A DNA stretch of 64,000 nucleotides from Rhodanobacter fulvus Jip2 (lineage in GTDB: Bacteria > Pseudomonadota > Gammaproteobacteria > Xanthomonadales > Rhodanobacteraceae), in the NCBI RefSeq assembly GCF_000264315.1, contig NZ_AJXU01000028.1, positions 186,001 through 250,000 on the forward strand. The letters are read 5' to 3'. Below the pieces are notes generated by a model that saw only the letters and a list, made by a program, of their open reading frames with translations, was not told the origin of the DNA and ran no database searches. How positions within the stretch are numbered: the first letter of the stretch is position 1; the number at the start of each line of letters is the position of its first letter. The translations under genes were made by a program, and so were the position numbers. Below are positions 58,979 through 64,000 of this stretch, piece after piece.

Positions 58979-60789
58979 GATCCGGCCTTGTCGCTGTCGT
59001 CCTTGTCGCCATGCGGCAGGATGCCGGCCAATACCTGCCGCAGGCTCTGCTTGATGATGCCGAGCTCATCCGGGTCATTCTTGGTCAGCGCCGTCATATA
59101 CGCGCGCGCCTGCTGGAAGCTGATGTGTGGCGGCAGCGGTGGCACGTCGGGGTCGCTGATGAACTCCAGCACCACCGGTCGATCGGCACTGAACGCCTGC
59201 TCCCACGCATCGGCGATGTCCTCCGGCTTGTCCACGCGGATGCCCTTGAACCCCAGCATCTCGCCGTAGCGTGCGTACGGAAATTCCTCCACATCCTGGG
59301 CGGCCGAGAACTTCGGATCGCCGGCCAGCGCGCGTTGCTCCCAGGTCACCTGGTTCAGATCGTTGTTGTGCAGCACCATCACCACGAAGCAGGGATTGCC
59401 CCAGCGCTTCCAGTATTCCTTGACGGTGATCAGCTCGGCGTTGCCGTTCATCTGCATGGCGCCGTCGCCCACGATCGCCAGCACCGGACGATCGGGATAG
59501 GCGAATTTGGCGGCGATTGCGTACGGCATGCCGCTGCCCATGGTGGCCAGCTTGCCCGACAGCGACGCCATCATGCCGCGGCGCAGCTTCACGTCGCGGG
59601 CGTACCAATTGGTGTGCGAGCCGCAGTCGCCGCAGATGATGACGTTGTCGGGCAGCCGCGGCGACAGCTCCCAGAAGATGCGCTGCGGGTTGATCGGATT
59701 GGCCGGCTCCATCGCCTTGGCTTCCAGCGCACGCCACGACTTGCGCACATTCAACTCGATCCGCTCGCGCCAGCCCGGATCGGGTTTAGACTTCAGCAGC
59801 GGCAGCAAACGGCGCAACACTTCGCCGCTGTCGCCGATCAGGTTGACCTCGGTGGCGTAGCGCATGGATACGTTGCGCGGCGCGATGTCGATCTGCACCG
59901 CGCGTGCCTGGCCATCCTCGGGCAGGAATTCGGAGTACGGAAAGGTGGTGCCGATCATCAGCAGCGTGTCGCAGTCGTTCATCATCTGCCAGCTGGCCTT
60001 GGTGCCCAGCAGGCCGATGGAACCGGTGACGTACGGCAGATCGTCGGGCGGCACCGCCTTGCCCAGCAGCGCCTTGGCCACGCCCGCGCCCAGCCGTTCG
60101 GCCACCGCGGCCACCTCATCGCCCGCGCCCAGCGCACCCGCGCCGGCCAGGATCGCCACCTTGCGTCCCGCATTGAGCACGTCGGCGGCTGCCTGGATGT
60201 CGGCATCGCTGGGCACCGGATGGGCGTTGGCATAGCCGATGCCGGAGTAGACGTCGCCATGCTTGCGCGGCGGGCTTTCCACCGCGGGCAGCTCCTGCAG
60301 ATCGTTCGGCAGGATCACGCAGGTGACGGTGCGCTCGGCCGCCGCGATGCGCACGGCGCGGTCGATCACGTGACGCACCTGCACGGGCGACACCACGGTT
60401 TCCACATAGCCGCAGACGTCCTTGAACAAGGTCTGCAGATCCACCTCCTGCTGGAAATCGCTGCCCAGTGACGAGCGCGTGGCCTGCCCCACGATCGCCA
60501 CCACCGGCATGTGATCCATTTGCGCGTCGTAGAGCCCGTTGAGCAGGTGGATGGCACCGGGGCCGGAAGTGGCAAAACACACGCCCACCTCGCCGGTGAA
60601 TTTCGCATGGCCACCGGCCATGAACGCGGCCATTTCCTCGTGCCGTACACGCACGTATTCGAAGCGGTCGGCGGCCCGGCCCATCGCGCCCATCAGGCCG
60701 TTGATGCCGTCGCCTGGAAAGCCGAACACGCGCTTGATGCCCCAGTCGGTAAGGCGTTGCAGGATGAAATCGCCGACGGTTTCGCTCAT
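58975..60789 (-). CDS. Thiamine-diphosphate enzyme, pyruvate oxidase/acetolactate synthase-like
   Basis: 604 residues with three ThDP-family domains: PYR (MSETVGDFILQRLTDWGIKR, RHEEMAAFMAGGHAKFTGEVG with the catalytic Glu), central, and PP with GDGAMQMNGNAELITV and HNNDLNQVTWEQ. The order and size match the PoxB/acetolactate-synthase-like group, probably a membrane-linked 2-oxo-acid decarboxylase or oxidase. ATG at 60789 follows GAGGA by 7 bases; an ATG 8 codons upstream lacks one. The C-terminal tail after 560 is unlike E. coli PoxB, so reaction with quinone is not assured. Overlaps the next gene by 4 bases. Confidence 0.86.
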   Translation of the reverse strand: MSETVGDFILQRLTDWGIKRVFGFPGDGINGLMGAMGRAADRFEYVRVRHEEMAAFMAGGHAKFTGEVGVCFATSGPGAIHLLNGLYDAQMDHMPVVAIVGQATRSSLGSDFQQEVDLQTLFKDVCGYVETVVSPVQVRHVIDRAVRIAAAERTVTCVILPNDLQELPAVESPPRKHGDVYSGIGYANAHPVPSDADIQAAADVLNAGRKVAILAGAGALGAGDEVAAVAERLGAGVAKALLGKAVPPDDLPYVTGSIGLLGTKASWQMMNDCDTLLMIGTTFPYSEFLPEDGQARAVQIDIAPRNVSMRYATEVNLIGDSGEVLRRLLPLLKSKPDPGWRERIELNVRKSWRALEAKAMEPANPINPQRIFWELSPRLPDNVIICGDCGSHTNWYARDVKLRRGMMASLSGKLATMGSGMPYAIAAKFAYPDRPVLAIVGDGAMQMNGNAELITVKEYWKRWGNPCFVVMVLHNNDLNQVTWEQRALAGDPKFSAAQDVEEFPYARYGEMLGFKGIRVDKPEDIADAWEQAFSADRPVVLEFISDPDVPPLPPHISFQQARAYMTALTKNDPDELGIIKQSLRQVLAGILPHGDKDDSDKAGS

Positions 60790-60961
60790 GGCAGGGTCCT
60801 CGCGGATGTGCAATGAAGAGGTTGGGATCGGCTGGCACGTGGATCCCGGGAAGTCCGGTGGCCGTCGGCCTGCGTCGCGAACGGACGCGAGGGGAGCGGC
60901 AAAAAACAGGCAGCTACCTTCGCGCCGCGGAAGTCATGCGGGGGTGAAGTTTCTGGAAGGC

Positions 60962-60994
60962 GGGGAATGGGGAATCGGGAATGGGGAATCGGGA
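60962..60994. repeat. 14-base tandem repeat
   Basis: About 2.4 copies of GGGGAATCGGGAAT, ending in a small dyad GGGATTCCC. No coding potential. Confidence 0.6.
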
Positions 60995-61013
60995 TTCCCT
61001 CAAACCGGTCACC

Positions 61014-61095
61014 CTGAGCGTAGCCGCGCAGCGGTGGAGTCGAAGGGCGGGATCGCGGGGAGGCTTCGACTTCGCCGCTACGCGGCTACGCTCAG
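61014..61095. repeat. Large inverted repeat, 32-base arms
   Basis: Left arm 61014-61045 starts CTGAGCGTAGCCGCG and ends GTCGAAG; the right arm 61064-61095 is its reverse complement with three mismatches. An 18-base spacer separates them. The transcript from either side would form a very stable hairpin; it lies between the ends of two minus-strand genes. Confidence 0.75.
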
Positions 61096-61167
61096 CCCGA
61101 ACGGTGGAGGGAACGCGGAAGCTGGTGTCTGCCCGGTCGCCGTTTTCCCTCCCCGCGCTCCGCGTCT

Positions 61168-64000
<2,833 letters not shown>

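Larger units (their letters stand above)
60790..61167. repeat. Repeat-rich intergenic region
   Basis: 378 bases with no supported gene. From 60962 to 60994 runs a short tandem array of GGGGAATCGGGAAT (about 2.4 copies). From 61014 to 61095 lies an inverted repeat with 32-base arms (29 of 32 matching) separated by 18 bases. Both types are known as dispersed intergenic repeats in Xanthomonadales; the promoter of the TPP-enzyme gene is probably in 60800-60940, with no clear elements. Confidence 0.6.

Overview
The window is about 64 kb of high-GC, densely coding chromosomal DNA. Gene content suggests a facultatively anaerobic, nitrate-using gammaproteobacterium of the Xanthomonadales, most like Rhodanobacter. 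The taxonomy is inference: no rRNA or tRNA gene is present. I saw no phage, insertion sequence, integrase or CRISPR array. The only mobile-like DNA is a set of small palindromic repeats.

Layout. (1) 1-8427: a sulfide and redox locus on the minus strand (DUF2892 protein, DUF302 protein, type I sulfide:quinone oxidoreductase, cytochrome b561, RND efflux pump, OsmC, and a secreted protein cut by the left edge). It is read away from a divergent ArsR-family regulator that carries the BigR/SqrR cysteine pair. (2) 8551-18382: an anaerobic and nitric-oxide block with ubiU-ubiV, ubiT, nadA-nadB, NnrS, DUF2249, a DGC-domain protein and a beta-barrel porin. Six FNR/Dnr-like boxes (TTGAY-N4-RTCAA type) lie in front of genes in blocks 1 and 2. 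(3) 18585-27293: modABC molybdate transport and a molybdenum cofactor set (moeA twice, moaA, moaC, moaD, mobA and a MoaE-MoeB-rhodanese fusion). (4) 27293-38750: assimilatory nitrate reduction (narK-type transporter, nirB, nirD, nasA, a HemD-like protein, and divergent cysG for siroheme), preceded by nasT-nasS and a leader RNA with two matching hexaloop hairpins typical of ANTAR antitermination.

(5) 38840-41672: a small mixed region with a GIY-YIG-like protein, a 63-aa acidic protein, an alpha/beta-hydrolase remnant, a DUF72 protein and an orphan HigA-type regulator. (6) 41722-53625: one 12-gene minus-strand operon encoding alternative complex III (ActA-F), a SCO copper chaperone and a caa3-type A2 cytochrome oxidase; ten of its eleven junctions are 4-bp start/stop overlaps. 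(7) 53695-61167: a stress protein, a PPC-domain protein and a three-gene set (TPP-dependent enzyme, enolase-superfamily enzyme, YdiJ-like FAD/Fe-S dehydrogenase), then a repeat-rich gap. (8) 61168-64000: a PAS-rich hybrid histidine kinase cut by the right edge.

Together the genes describe respiratory flexibility. Molybdate uptake and cofactor synthesis feed nitrate reductase. Siroheme synthesis feeds nitrite reductase. UbiTUV would supply ubiquinone without oxygen, SQR and the act/caa3 chain use that quinone, and the NnrS/DUF2249 genes answer nitrosative stress. The most notable observations are the shared FNR/Dnr-like boxes, the nasST leader RNA, a palindromic repeat translated in frame inside the second moeA, and the coupling of a BigR/SQR module to an RND pump.
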